Shown in pieces: positions 34,252-43,288 of a stretch of DNA of 64,000 nt (the first letter of the stretch is position 1; every line of letters begins with the position of its first letter). The translations under genes and the position numbers were made by a program. Origin of the DNA: Schaedlerella arabinosiphila (GTDB lineage: Bacteria > Bacillota > Clostridia > Lachnospirales > Lachnospiraceae); assembly GCF_003885045.1 (NCBI RefSeq), contig NZ_RHJS01000002.1:3588501-3652500 (forward strand). Reading direction: 5' to 3'. A model generated the notes under the pieces. The model was not told the origin of the DNA. It made no database searches and saw only the letters and a list, made by a program, of their open reading frames with translations.

Positions 34252-34605
34252 TTAGATTGTGATCTTCGGATGATGTTCCTCAAAAGCGCCTTTTGGGTCG
34301 AGGGACAGTCCATCACATAACCAATGAATTTCCTTTAAGGTCACTTTTTTCAACTCATCCGGCGTATCCGGCCAGCGGAAGTAATTGCGGTCGAGCCGCT
34401 TCATCAGGATCCAGAAACCGGATCCGTCCCATTGAAGGATTTTGATGGATGTCCGTCTGCGGTTACAGAAGGCGAACATGCAGCGGGAATACGGATCCAG
34501 ATGGAATTTTAGCTTTATGATCGCGGCCAGGCCGTTATAGCTCTTGCGCAGGTCTGTACTGCCGCAGGCCAGGTATACGGTGGTCCCGCCTGCCAGGTCA
34601 AGCAT
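34252..34605 (-). CDS. tnpB: IS66 accessory protein TnpB (second copy)
   Basis: 117 residues, identical to the first copy except Ser5 to Ala (MLDLAGG). It is intact but stranded in a truncated element. Confidence 0.9.
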   Translation of the reverse strand: MLDLAGGTTVYLACGSTDLRKSYNGLAAIIKLKFHLDPYSRCMFAFCNRRRTSIKILQWDGSGFWILMKRLDRNYFRWPDTPDELKKVTLKEIHWLCDGLSLDPKGAFEEHHPKITI

Positions 34606-34948
34606 AATTTTTTAGTATGTGGATCAAAGAGGCCATCAGTTCACACGGGCAACCGGTGCTGACCTCTATCCGGATACTTTCTGGAAGATGGATCGTTATG
34701 GGAGGATACTCCGACAACGGTTGGGAGGAAACCTCTAACTCAGAAGGGAGTCTGGCAAAGACTGGTTCCATCCCTTGATCCAATTCGGAAGGCTTCTGCA
34801 TTTGTTTTCTGATCCAATAACTGAAAGTCGACAGGGGGACTTGATTTTCCTGACACCATTCTTTTCTTGACAATCCGCTTTTTTGGAAATCCTGAATTCG
34901 CTTCATCCAGAAATCTTCTTTTGTAAGGTTCGTTTCATTCATAGGCAA
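34598..34948 (-). CDS. tnpA: IS66 accessory protein TnpA (second copy)
   Basis: 116 residues with two substitutions relative to the first copy (YPPI for YPSI, and HILK for HTLK near the end). It overlaps tnpB by 8 nt as in the intact element. Confidence 0.88.
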   Translation of the reverse strand: MPMNETNLTKEDFWMKRIQDFQKSGLSRKEWCQENQVPLSTFSYWIRKQMQKPSELDQGMEPVFARLPSELEVSSQPLSEYPPITIHLPESIRIEVSTGCPCELMASLIHILKNYA

Positions 34949-35020
34949 TACCTCCTTGATTTGGAGCTATTGTATCAAAAATGATGGAGGATTCATAGAT
35001 ACGGATTATTTCGTGCTTAC

Positions 35021-35320
35021 GTTTTAATATGGATTCGTTCAGAGCCAAGCGGAGTTTGGACAATATATGCGATGAATGTTTACATTCAAGAGCGTATATT
35101 GGCAAAAATCCATTTGGCGGATACGCCACAACTGGGAAATATGTAATATTTCACAGTATGGCTCTGAACATTGCCAGCCACTTTAAAATCATTCTGCTAC
35201 CTGTAAACCATCAGACAACGAGAATAATCACACTGAAATGACTGTTATCAATTTGTTATCAAAAGACCTTTCCAAAGCCCACAAACCCGCATAAACACCG
35301 GATTTAGTAAGCATTTTTGT
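35021..35320. other. Gap between the IS66 remnant and guaA
   Basis: 300 bp without a convincing gene. A 70-codon plus-strand frame at 35029-35241 has no ribosome binding site and no recognisable family. The right copy of the 42-nt direct repeat is at its end. Confidence 0.4.
35252..35293 (+). repeat. 42-nt imperfect direct repeat, right copy
   Basis: Matches 27565-27606 with 6 mismatches and no gap (shared blocks TTTGTTATCAAAAG, TTTCCAA, CCCGCATA). It ends 28 bp before the guaA stop, marking the right edge of the island. Confidence 0.65.
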
Positions 35321-36868
35321 TTATTCGAACTCAATCGTCCCCGGCGGCTTACTAGTCAGATCATACATCACTCGATTCACCCCTCTGACCTCATTGATAA
35401 TCCTGCTCATCACCTTATTCAGCACCGCATACGGCACCTCCGCCGCCTCCGCAGTCATAAAATCAATTGTATTCACCGCCCGAAGCGCAACCGCATAATC
35501 ATAGGTTCTCTCATCCCCCATCACGCCCACGCTCCTCATGTTCGTCAATGCGGCAAAATACTGTCCTACCGTCGCTTTCATCCCGGCAGCGTCCATCTCC
35601 TCACGGTAGATGGCGTCCGCGTCCTGCACGATTTTCACCTTCTCAGCCGTAATCTCACCGATGATCCGGATACCAAGCCCAGGCCCCGGAAACGGCTGGC
35701 GGAATACAAGCTTTTCCGGAATCCCCATCTCCAGGCCGGCTTTTCGAACCTCATCCTTGAACAAGTCGCGGAGCGGCTCAATGATCTCTTTAAAGTCCAC
35801 ATAGTCCGGCAGACCTCCTACATTGTGGTGGGACTTGATCACGGCGGACTCTCCGCCCAGACCGCTTTCTACCACATCCGGATAAATGGTTCCCTGCACA
35901 AGAAAATCAACCGCACCGATCTTCTTTGCTTCTTCTTCAAAAACCCGGATAAATTCTTCTCCAATGATCTTCCGTTTTTCTTCCGGTTCTTCGATGCCCG
36001 CAAGCCTGTCGTAAAACCGTTCCTGCGCGTTGACGCGGATGAAATTCAGGTCGTAAGGTCCCTCCGGGCCGAAAACCGCCTCCACCTCGTCGCCTTCATT
36101 TTTACGCAGCAGGCCATGATCCACGAATACGCATGTGAGCTGACTGCCGATCGCTTTGGAAAGCATCACGGCCGCCACAGAGGAATCCACTCCGCCTGAC
36201 AGGGCGCAGAGCACCTTTCCCTTGCCCACCTTTGCCCGGATCTCACGGATGGAGTTTTCCACAAACGTATCCATTTTCCAGTTTCCCCCGCAGCCGCATA
36301 CGTGTTTTACAAAATTATTGATCATCTTTGTGCCTTCTGCTGTATGCAGCACTTCCGGGTGGAATTGGATGGCGTATAATTTCCGCGATTCGTCTTCCGC
36401 AGCCGCAACAGGACAATCCGCGGTATGCGCCGTAACCTCAAATCCCGGCGCCGTCTGGGAAATATAATCAAAGTGGCTCATCCAGCATACGGTTTTCTCC
36501 TGTACGCCTCGGAACACTTTGGAATCCGCCCTGTCGATCAGAACCTCCGTCTTACCGTATTCCCTGACTGCCGCGCGTTCAACCTTGCCGCCAAGTTCAT
36601 GCATCATCAACTGCGCGCCATAGCAAAGCCCAAGAACTGGAATCCCCAGTTCAAACAGTTCCCTCGGATATCTGGCAGAGTCCTCCTCATAACAGCTGCT
36701 GGGGCCTCCGGTCAGAATGATCCCCTTGGGATTCATGCCCTTAATCTTCTCAAGTCCGGTCTTATATGAATAAATCTCGCAGTACACGCTGCATTCCCGC
36801 ACCCGCCTTGCTACAAGCTGATTATACTGCCCGCCGAAATCCAGAACAATCACCAATTCTCTCTTCAT
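35321..36868 (-). CDS. guaA: GMP synthase (glutamine-hydrolysing)
   Basis: Converts XMP to GMP with glutamine as nitrogen donor. The class I amidotransferase domain (about 1-195) has the nucleophile in VLGLCYGAQLMM and the His-Glu pair in AIQFHPEVLHT. The ATP-pyrophosphatase domain has the P-loop ALSGGVDSSVAA near residue 223, followed by the dimerisation domain ending in RVMYDLTSKPPGTIEFE. The length of 515 residues is standard. GGGAGGTAACAT precedes the start. No purine riboswitch is apparent in the 112 bp upstream. Confidence 0.97.
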   Translation of the reverse strand: MKRELVIVLDFGGQYNQLVARRVRECSVYCEIYSYKTGLEKIKGMNPKGIILTGGPSSCYEEDSARYPRELFELGIPVLGLCYGAQLMMHELGGKVERAAVREYGKTEVLIDRADSKVFRGVQEKTVCWMSHFDYISQTAPGFEVTAHTADCPVAAAEDESRKLYAIQFHPEVLHTAEGTKMINNFVKHVCGCGGNWKMDTFVENSIREIRAKVGKGKVLCALSGGVDSSVAAVMLSKAIGSQLTCVFVDHGLLRKNEGDEVEAVFGPEGPYDLNFIRVNAQERFYDRLAGIEEPEEKRKIIGEEFIRVFEEEAKKIGAVDFLVQGTIYPDVVESGLGGESAVIKSHHNVGGLPDYVDFKEIIEPLRDLFKDEVRKAGLEMGIPEKLVFRQPFPGPGLGIRIIGEITAEKVKIVQDADAIYREEMDAAGMKATVGQYFAALTNMRSVGVMGDERTYDYAVALRAVNTIDFMTAEAAEVPYAVLNKVMSRIINEVRGVNRVMYDLTSKPPGTIEFE

Positions 36869-36980
36869 ATGTTACCTCCCTTTTCAAAATAAACTGTTGG
36901 ATTCTCCAACCACACAGTTAAAACCATTTTCAAACAGCAGATGGATCTGCAGACCGCTGCTTTATATCAGATCCTTTTCC

Positions 36981-38336
36981 TCAAACTGCCTTTTTCAGCA
37001 TCCATCTTCCGCTTTTATACCGAATCATCATACATACCGCCCGGAAGCACCAGTCTATAATCATAGCCGCCCACACGCCAAACACGCCCATCCCCATATA
37101 TTTTCCAAGGATATAGCTGAACACGATCCGAAACAGCCACATGGAAATCAATGAAATATACATGGTCACCTGGGCATCCCCAGCCGCCCGCAGTGTGGAC
37201 GGCAGGCTGAATGAAATGGGCCAGACCAGCATACTGCTTATAGTATGCAGATAAATGATCTGCCGGGTAATTTCCGAAGTGATGTCCGACAGGTTGTAGA
37301 TCCGCAGAATGATCGGAAGCAGCAGCACGATCAGAATATTCATCAGGCACATCCCGGCATACGTGATGCCGATCAATTTTTTCGTATAATATCTGGCCTG
37401 GTCATACATATCGGCTCCCACACAGCGGGCAATAACTGTCGTAATCGCAAGATTGACCGCCACTCCCGGCAGGATCTCAAACATAGCGATCACATTGCAG
37501 ACCGCGTTTGCCGCAATCGCGTATGTGCCAAAGGAGGACACCAGGCTCAGCACCAGAATCTTCCCAAGCTGAAACATACTGTTCTCCAGACCGTTGGGCA
37601 CGCCAATACTCAGAATGCGGCGTATCATCCTCCCATCTGGCCTGAAATGGAAATCCCGGTCAATATGTAAGCGCAGCTTCTGGTTCACCAGCATCGCGAT
37701 GATCACAATCGCTGCCGTCATACGTGAAACCAGGGTGGGTATGGCAACCCCTTCCGCGCCCATATGAAATCCGTAGATCAGCACCGCGTTGCCGGTCACA
37801 TTGATCAGGTTCATCAGGATCGAGACCTTCATCGGCGCTTTGGAATCTCCCATCGCCCGAAAAATAGCCGCGCCCGCATTATACATTGCCAGAAATGGAA
37901 TCGATGCGGAGACGATCAGCAGATATATATTGGCATGCCTCATAACATCCCCGTCTATGGAGCCGAATACTACATGCAGGATAAACCATTTCCCACAGTA
38001 AATAACCACCATCAGGACAAGAGATACCAGAGTCACAAACCATACGATCTGTGTGGAGGCACGGCACGCCAGCTTTTCATCCCTCTGGCCAAGGTACTGG
38101 CCGCAGATAACCGCCCCTCCGGCCGCAAGCGCGGAAAATGCGTTGATAAACAGCACCATGATATTATCTACCAGAGAAACACCGGAAACAGCGGCTTCCC
38201 CTACGCTTGCGATCATAACGGAATCCGCCATGCCTACAAGCACCGCCAGGAACTGCTCGATGATCAGCGGCACGATCAGGACGGCCAGCGCCTTATCATC
38301 AAATAAATATAATCTTCTTTCTTTTGCCTGTTTCAT
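36981..38336 (-). CDS. MATE-family efflux transporter
   Basis: A 451-residue, 12-helix Na+- or H+-driven exporter of the NorM/MepA type. Repeated MATE features are visible in both halves (AVLVGMADSVMIASVGEAAV, AGAAIFRAMGDSKAPM, LPSTLRAAGDAQVTMYIS). The start is placed at 38336 (MKQAKE), just after the leader terminator; an upstream frame runs through that hairpin and is unlikely. The substrate is unknown, but the leader (38366-38500) suggests ligand-controlled expression. Confidence 0.9.
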   Translation of the reverse strand: MKQAKERRLYLFDDKALAVLIVPLIIEQFLAVLVGMADSVMIASVGEAAVSGVSLVDNIMVLFINAFSALAAGGAVICGQYLGQRDEKLACRASTQIVWFVTLVSLVLMVVIYCGKWFILHVVFGSIDGDVMRHANIYLLIVSASIPFLAMYNAGAAIFRAMGDSKAPMKVSILMNLINVTGNAVLIYGFHMGAEGVAIPTLVSRMTAAIVIIAMLVNQKLRLHIDRDFHFRPDGRMIRRILSIGVPNGLENSMFQLGKILVLSLVSSFGTYAIAANAVCNVIAMFEILPGVAVNLAITTVIARCVGADMYDQARYYTKKLIGITYAGMCLMNILIVLLLPIILRIYNLSDITSEITRQIIYLHTISSMLVWPISFSLPSTLRAAGDAQVTMYISLISMWLFRIVFSYILGKYMGMGVFGVWAAMIIDWCFRAVCMMIRYKSGRWMLKKAV

Positions 38337-38365
38337 CTCATATCCCCCGATTCCTCTCTTTGTAG

Positions 38366-38500
38366 TAAAAAAGACTTCCCGGCGCATATTATACGCCGGG
38401 AAGCCTTTCAAATCAAGACCCAGATATATAATTTGGAAAAGTCACCGTCGTGCCTGGCAACGGAAACAATCCCATTGGAGGGTTCACAGCTCCTCCATAA
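38366..38500 (-). ncRNA. Riboswitch-like leader with terminator; guanidine-IV (mepA) candidate
   Basis: Read on the minus strand, a GGAGG/CCTCC hairpin (38477-38496) is followed by CCGT-loop-ACGG (38445-38463, loop TGCCAGGCACG). A strong terminator comes next: CTTCCCGGCG/CGCCGGGAAG (38375-38403) with TCTTTTTT, 30 bp before the MATE gene. The arrangement is that of a transcription-attenuating riboswitch. Guanidine-IV RNAs are known upstream of mepA-type MATE genes in Clostridia; I suggest that class from context and layout, not from a confirmed consensus match. Confidence 0.5.
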
Positions 38501-38568
38501 CAGCATTAAAACGGATGCGAGTTATCCGTAAAAAATAGTACTATGAGGGGGGAGGGGTTGACTAAATT

Positions 38569-38796
38569 TTATGCTGCTATATATCTGGAAATCTCCTGCC
38601 TTAGCTGATTCGCATCACCGTACACACGCAGTTCGGCAACGTTATTCAGCCCTAGATTCATGAGCCCGAGGAGCGACTTCGCATCCACGACAAGCCGGCC
38701 TCGTTTCATGTCCATTGTGATATCATATTTCTCAACAGTGTTTAAAAAGCTCAAGATCTCTTCAGGATTTTTGAACGTCACGTTAAAACAATTCAT
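38569..38796 (-). CDS. HPr-like protein lacking the phosphorylatable histidine (second paralogue)
   Basis: 75 residues from MNCFNVTF, chosen because AAGGAG lies 9 nt upstream; the frame is open for 17 more codons. The pattern is HPr-like: a first strand FNVTFKN, KRGRLVVDAKSLLGLMNL resembling the HPr central region with its regulatory-Ser segment, and ELRVYGDANQLRQEI as last strand and helix. The active-site His is missing (NPEEILSFLN at that place). Unlike the 9848 protein it keeps the VDAKSLLG segment that in true HPr bears Ser46. Role unknown. Confidence 0.7.
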   Translation of the reverse strand: MNCFNVTFKNPEEILSFLNTVEKYDITMDMKRGRLVVDAKSLLGLMNLGLNNVAELRVYGDANQLRQEISRYIAA

Positions 38797-38939
38797 TGCT
38801 TTAATCTCCTTCATTTCCATCTTTAGATTCTCTAACAGTGTATCCAAATATTCTATCTCTATTCAGCATAATCATAATAGCATAATTTTCCCTCCCTGTT
38901 AGGGGGAAATTTCCCAAAAAAGCGGAAAATTTTAATCTT

Positions 38940-40466
38940 TTATTGAACTTCCTTTCTATATTCTGTAGGAAGCATTCCCACTTCCTCTTTAAATACCCGG
39001 CTCATATATTTGGGATCCGAGTAGCCTGCCAGCTCCGCAATCTGGTTCATTTTCAGGTGTGTTTCCACCAACAGCTCCTTTACTTTTTTAATACGATATT
39101 TCCGCACGGTCTCCGTAAAAGTGTTCCCGGTTTCCTTTTTAAACTGCGCACTTAAATATTCTTCGGACACAAACAGCTTCCTTGCCGTCTCCTCCAGCGT
39201 GATCCCCTGATTGTAATACTTCCGGATCAGCACCTTCGCCCTGTGGATCAAATCACTGACCGAGGGTTCCTCCAGCTTCGGCTCTGAGTAATCCAATATC
39301 CCCATAAATTCGACCATACCCTGTTTGATCTGGCTCCACGTATCCGCTGACGCGATCCTCTGCAGGATCTTCTGGATATGCAGCTCTGATTCTTCTTTCT
39401 TTTCCTTCTGCGAGCTTACCAGGCTCCAGTTAAAACGAATCAGACTCTCTTTGATCTGAGAAGGAAGGTGCGTCTCCTGCACCAGATATTCGTACAGCCG
39501 CTCATAGCAGAGGACAAGCTCCTCCCAGTTTTTTTCACGCAGCGCCCGCTTGGCGCGGTCCTCCAGCTCCAGAGGATACTTGATCGGTACGATCTGCTGC
39601 TTCTGTATGGCTTCTCTGTAGATCAGCGTCCGATCCGGTGAACACAGATTCCACTCCAGATCCTTGCGCATCTCCTGGAGCACCCTGGACATGTCCAAAA
39701 GCTGCTCAATTCTCCTCCATACACACACGACCGGCTTTTTCAGGTTATCGCACAGCATCGGTACAACCGACTTTTCAAAATATGTAAGCTGTGATTCTCC
39801 CCCAGACTGCCGGTACAAAATCATCAGCAGCATTTCCCAGCCTTTCAGCTCCCGGATATTGGCCGCAAATTTTACCGTATGATCCGCCACATGCTCCAGA
39901 AGCCCCTTTGCCGTCTCCTTTTGCGCCTCGTAGCCATTCCCCAGCCAGACCATAAATAATTCCGCCGGTTCCTGCACTGTAAATCCATACTTTTCACGGG
40001 TCTGCTCGTGAAAATACGCATCCGGCTTCAATTGCCCGTTGATACATCCCATGAAAATATTTTCCAGTGAAAATCCATATTCTTTATGCTGGTCGCGCCG
40101 AATCTCCTGATCCACCTTGTCCAACGCTTTTTTCAGTTCAGAAATCTTCAAAGGCTTCAGGAGATAATTGATGATTCCCAGCTCAATCGCTTCCCTGGCA
40201 TACTCAAATTCCGAATATGCTGAAATCACCAGCACCTTGCATCTCACCTGTTCTTCCTGAAGCTTGCGGATCATGGCCAGTCCGTTCATGTCCGGCATCC
40301 GGATATCCACAATGATCAGATCCGGACGCACGCTGCGGATCAGTTCGTATCCGCTCTGGCCGTCCACCGCCTTTCCAACCACCTCATACTGCGGGTTAAT
40401 CTGGTGAAGAAGTTTGACCATCCCCTCCCGGATCGCAGCTTCATCCTCAACAATTACAATTCGCAT
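38940..40466 (-). CDS. YesN-type response regulator with AraC DNA-binding domain
   Basis: A 508-residue regulator: receiver domain (about 1-120) with EDE at 7-9, phospho-acceptor in LIIVDIRMPDMNG and KPLK; a ~260-residue middle region without clear motif; and a C-terminal AraC pair of helix-turn-helices (FVSEEYLSAQFKKETGNTF, then IAELAGYSDPKYMSRVFKEE). Such regulators usually control sugar ABC transporters. The start at 40464-40466 has GAAGGAGGGGGAAGC upstream. It follows the kinase gene by 96 bp. Confidence 0.9.
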   Translation of the reverse strand: MRIVIVEDEAAIREGMVKLLHQINPQYEVVGKAVDGQSGYELIRSVRPDLIIVDIRMPDMNGLAMIRKLQEEQVRCKVLVISAYSEFEYAREAIELGIINYLLKPLKISELKKALDKVDQEIRRDQHKEYGFSLENIFMGCINGQLKPDAYFHEQTREKYGFTVQEPAELFMVWLGNGYEAQKETAKGLLEHVADHTVKFAANIRELKGWEMLLMILYRQSGGESQLTYFEKSVVPMLCDNLKKPVVCVWRRIEQLLDMSRVLQEMRKDLEWNLCSPDRTLIYREAIQKQQIVPIKYPLELEDRAKRALREKNWEELVLCYERLYEYLVQETHLPSQIKESLIRFNWSLVSSQKEKKEESELHIQKILQRIASADTWSQIKQGMVEFMGILDYSEPKLEEPSVSDLIHRAKVLIRKYYNQGITLEETARKLFVSEEYLSAQFKKETGNTFTETVRKYRIKKVKELLVETHLKMNQIAELAGYSDPKYMSRVFKEEVGMLPTEYRKEVQ

Positions 40467-40562
40467 GCTTCCCCCTCCTTCACCATGCACATAAAAGCAG
40501 ATTCTCGCCAATCCGCTTTTTCAAAACAAATACGATCCCATGACCGTATATTTCCTGATTCC

Positions 40563-42260
40563 TTATCCATTGCTCTGCATTTCCGCCATCAGCGGAATAA
40601 ATAAATGTATTCTGGTATAACTGTCAAGTATGCTCTCGAAATATACTACAGCTTCTTCTCCATAGTATAATTTCAGGCGCTTCCTCACATTGGCAATCCC
40701 CACATGCTCGCCCATGTCTGCTGTCTCATCATTCAGTTTACGCAGAAGTCCTGCTTCAATTCCCTTCCCATTATCTTCGATCGTGATATGGATCTGGCCG
40801 CCTGCCAGGCCCACTCCCACCACCAGGACGTCATTGCCTCCTTTATTCAAAAATGCATATTTCAGGGCGTTTTCTATAAAAGGCTGCAGCAGGAGTTTAT
40901 GGATTCGAAGCTCCATCAGCTCCTCGGGCACCTCCAGCTTTAATTTTGTCTTTCTGCTCAGCTCTACATTTCCCAGCCACACATAGTGCTCCAGCCATTG
41001 AAATTCCGTGCGCAGCGTCGTCATGTCATCTATATTTTTTACGGAATACCGCAGGATATCTCCTAAGATCCCCAGCATCTCGCTGATCTCATACTGTTCA
41101 TTTTCAATGGCCTTCCAATTGATCATATCCAGTGCATTGTACAGAAAATGCGGTGCAATCTGAGCCTCCAGCGTGGTTGCCTGGACGCGCTTACGCTCCT
41201 GCGTTGCCTGCTTTCCCAGTTCTACCTGCCTCTGGATGTAGATGATCATACTGTTAAATTTGTTTTCGATTCTTCCCATATCCGGAATGATACGCGTTTT
41301 TTCTCTGGCCCGGACGGTAAAATCACCTTTTTCTACTCTGCTCATTGCATCTACATAATCGTTTACTACTTTGAGATAAGGTTTTCTTATCAGATAGGCA
41401 AGAATAACTACAACAAAGCCGGATACCAGGACAATGATCCCCAAAATCAGATACTGAATATGAAGCAGGTCCTTATATGCCCTGACCGGCTGAATATTGC
41501 AGATTGTGAATCCGCTGGCTTGATTGAAAAGGCAGGTATATTGATTTGTCTCCGTGTCCATGACTTCTTTGCATCTGCATCCAATATCTGATTTGGATGG
41601 TGCGCTCACGACGATATCCCCGTCCAGCAGGTATCCATGCCGGAATCCGCCGGAATTTAAGACTTTGCAGATCTGTTCTTCTTCAATATTAATCACTGCC
41701 GCGGCCTGATGCTTTCCGCCCGCCCCGTAGCTTTCCAGATTTCCTGCGATCTGGAACAGGTATATTTCCTTCCCATTGTCTATCACCGGTTCTGAGATTC
41801 CCCGGTATACATTGCCCATTTTCACTTCCGGAATCCCTAATTCCTCTATCCACGGGCTGCTGACAGACGATGAACCAAGACCGTCATAAAAAACAGTCCT
41901 ACCATCAGTTAACGAAATCATAATGCCTTTTATTCCCTCGTACCGGCTGCAGATCTCTTCCAGCCTGTACTGCAGCATGCGGGTACTTTCCTCCTCTTCA
42001 TCCCCTGCTGCGTCGATACGTTCTACCATGTTCAAAATTTCTTTGTCCGTACACAGGTCATATAAAATCGTTGTATACTTCTCAAACACCATCTCCAGCC
42101 CTTGATTGGAAGTGTTCAGATTGCTGTCTATACGTTTCTCCATATCTTTCTTTTCTATCTTAAGTGTATAAAGCTGCATTGACGCTGAAAAAATCAAAAC
42201 AGGAATTAATGCCACAGAAAGAAAGACAAACAGCAGTCTAAGGGGCATTTTTTTTCTCAT
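40563..42260 (-). CDS. YesM-type sensor histidine kinase
   Basis: A 565-residue kinase with an N-terminal membrane helix (about 8-28), a ~240-residue extracellular sensor domain, a second helix near 275-295 (YLILGIIVLVSGFVVVILAY), a HAMP domain, and the His_kinase/HATPase pair: QIAPHFLYNALDMINWKA carries the phospho-His and DNGKGIEAG the ATP lid. AAGGAGGTTTC precedes the ATG. No carbohydrate transporter is adjacent, so the signal and target genes are probably elsewhere. Confidence 0.9.
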   Translation of the reverse strand: MRKKMPLRLLFVFLSVALIPVLIFSASMQLYTLKIEKKDMEKRIDSNLNTSNQGLEMVFEKYTTILYDLCTDKEILNMVERIDAAGDEEEESTRMLQYRLEEICSRYEGIKGIMISLTDGRTVFYDGLGSSSVSSPWIEELGIPEVKMGNVYRGISEPVIDNGKEIYLFQIAGNLESYGAGGKHQAAAVINIEEEQICKVLNSGGFRHGYLLDGDIVVSAPSKSDIGCRCKEVMDTETNQYTCLFNQASGFTICNIQPVRAYKDLLHIQYLILGIIVLVSGFVVVILAYLIRKPYLKVVNDYVDAMSRVEKGDFTVRAREKTRIIPDMGRIENKFNSMIIYIQRQVELGKQATQERKRVQATTLEAQIAPHFLYNALDMINWKAIENEQYEISEMLGILGDILRYSVKNIDDMTTLRTEFQWLEHYVWLGNVELSRKTKLKLEVPEELMELRIHKLLLQPFIENALKYAFLNKGGNDVLVVGVGLAGGQIHITIEDNGKGIEAGLLRKLNDETADMGEHVGIANVRKRLKLYYGEEAVVYFESILDSYTRIHLFIPLMAEMQSNG

Positions 42261-42627
42261 GAAACCTCCTTATTAAATTTAACCGCTGAACCGGTACGAA
42301 AATCCAGACATTTTTCCGCTCACTCCGCGCCTGTCCGGCAGCCGCAAACTGATTCCCGATTCACTTTAAGCCGTCAGCCCGAATGGCTGACAGAAAAATA
42401 TATAAACTTGCCCTATCCCCAATCCCCCACTATTTATACATATAGTATAACACATTTTTCGTAAAATGACGCAATTAATTAATTATTTTGACATATATAT
42501 TTTGGGTAAATCGGTACGCAGAAAAAAAATTGGTAGATTTACAATTTTTTTCAAAAAAAGACTTGATTTTTTTTGTAAGTCTGATATAATAACGATGTTG
42601 CGTCCGGTAAGAGAGGACAACACACAA
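42261..42627. promoter_or_regulatory. Intergenic region with the tRNA promoter
   Basis: The first two thirds, upstream of the kinase gene, show no gene or clear element. A plus-strand promoter for the two tRNAs is TTGATT (42563-42568), 16 nt, TATAAT (42585-42590), 37 nt before tRNA-Gln. Confidence 0.55.
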
Positions 42628-42699
42628 TGCGGAATGGTGTAATTGGCAGCACAGCAGACTCTGACTCTGTTAGTAGGGGTTCAAGTCCCTTTTCCGTAG
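42628..42699 (+). tRNA. tRNA-Gln (CTG)
   Basis: Acceptor TGCGGAA/TTCCGTA with one G-T. The anticodon arm GCAGA-CTCTGAC-TCTGT gives CTG. T-loop GTTCAAGTC. No CCA encoded. Confidence 0.92.
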
Positions 42700-42733
42700 T
42701 CGGGAATCTGAATCAGCAGATTCCCTATTTTAT

Positions 42734-42807
<74 letters not shown>

Positions 42808-42822
42808 TTTTTGTTTGAGAAG

Positions 42823-42859
42823 CCGGAATCCTTATGAATATTAGGATTCCGGTCTTTTT
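42823..42859 (+). terminator. Terminator of the tRNA-Gln/Pro transcript
   Basis: CCGGAATCC (42823-42831) pairs with GGATTCCGG (42844-42852), followed by TCTTTTTTTATT. Confidence 0.9.
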
Positions 42860-42932
42860 TTATTCTTTGCTTTACCGCTTTTTCTACAAAAACTTTTTCT
42901 TTTCACGGCTGTTCTAACACTTGTTCTAACAC

Positions 42933-43258
42933 CTATGCCATCCTGTTTTTCAGTATGCCCGTCAGCCGTTCAGACCGTTCTACTAGGTTCTCCTGATTCA
43001 AATGCGTGTAGATGTTCATGGTCGTATAAAAGTCAGCGTGCGCAGCCATTCCTGTATCTCTTTCGGATGCCAGCCCTTGGATGCCAGCAGGGAGGCCGTG
43101 GAATGCCTGAGCGCACTCTGGATAATCTCATGCAGAACAGCATCATTCAACGCAGAATTGATAATGAATTTTTGACTCCTCACAGTACGCACAGCCAGCC
43201 CGGAATGCTCCTTCTCGTTAAAAACTTCTTCGAGTACGGCACTGCCCTGTATGTAGTG
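42933..43258 (-). pseudogene. Tyrosine recombinase (integrase) remnant
   Basis: Reading from 43258 down, the frame gives an integrase core-binding segment (SGLAVRTVRSQKFIINSAL), then jumps directly to the C-terminal catalytic part LRHSTASLLASKGWHPKEIQ, so about 150 residues between them are lost. After EWL a one-base deletion shifts the frame; the other frame continues FYTTMNIYTHLNQENLVERS, containing the Tyr nucleophile, to a stop at 42933. It is certainly dead. Its position just after tRNA-Pro fits an element integrated there. Confidence 0.8.
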
Positions 43259-43288
43259 TGATTACGATTAAGACTCATTATTATAATA

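Larger units (their letters stand above)
33330..35020 (-). mobile_element. Truncated second IS66 copy
   Basis: Sequence from 33330 to 35020 matches the intact element from 29427 to 31118 with about six differences, including one base deleted near 34953. The right inverted repeat (ending at 35020) is present; about 1.02 kb at the left end, with the left repeat, is missing. The following 8 bp, GTTTTAAT, have no partner at the left breakpoint, so this is a deletion product rather than a fresh insertion. Confidence 0.9.

Noticed and set aside
35029..35241. 70-codon plus-strand frame after the second IS66
   Set aside because: No ribosome binding site or recognisable domain; likely chance in AT-rich DNA.
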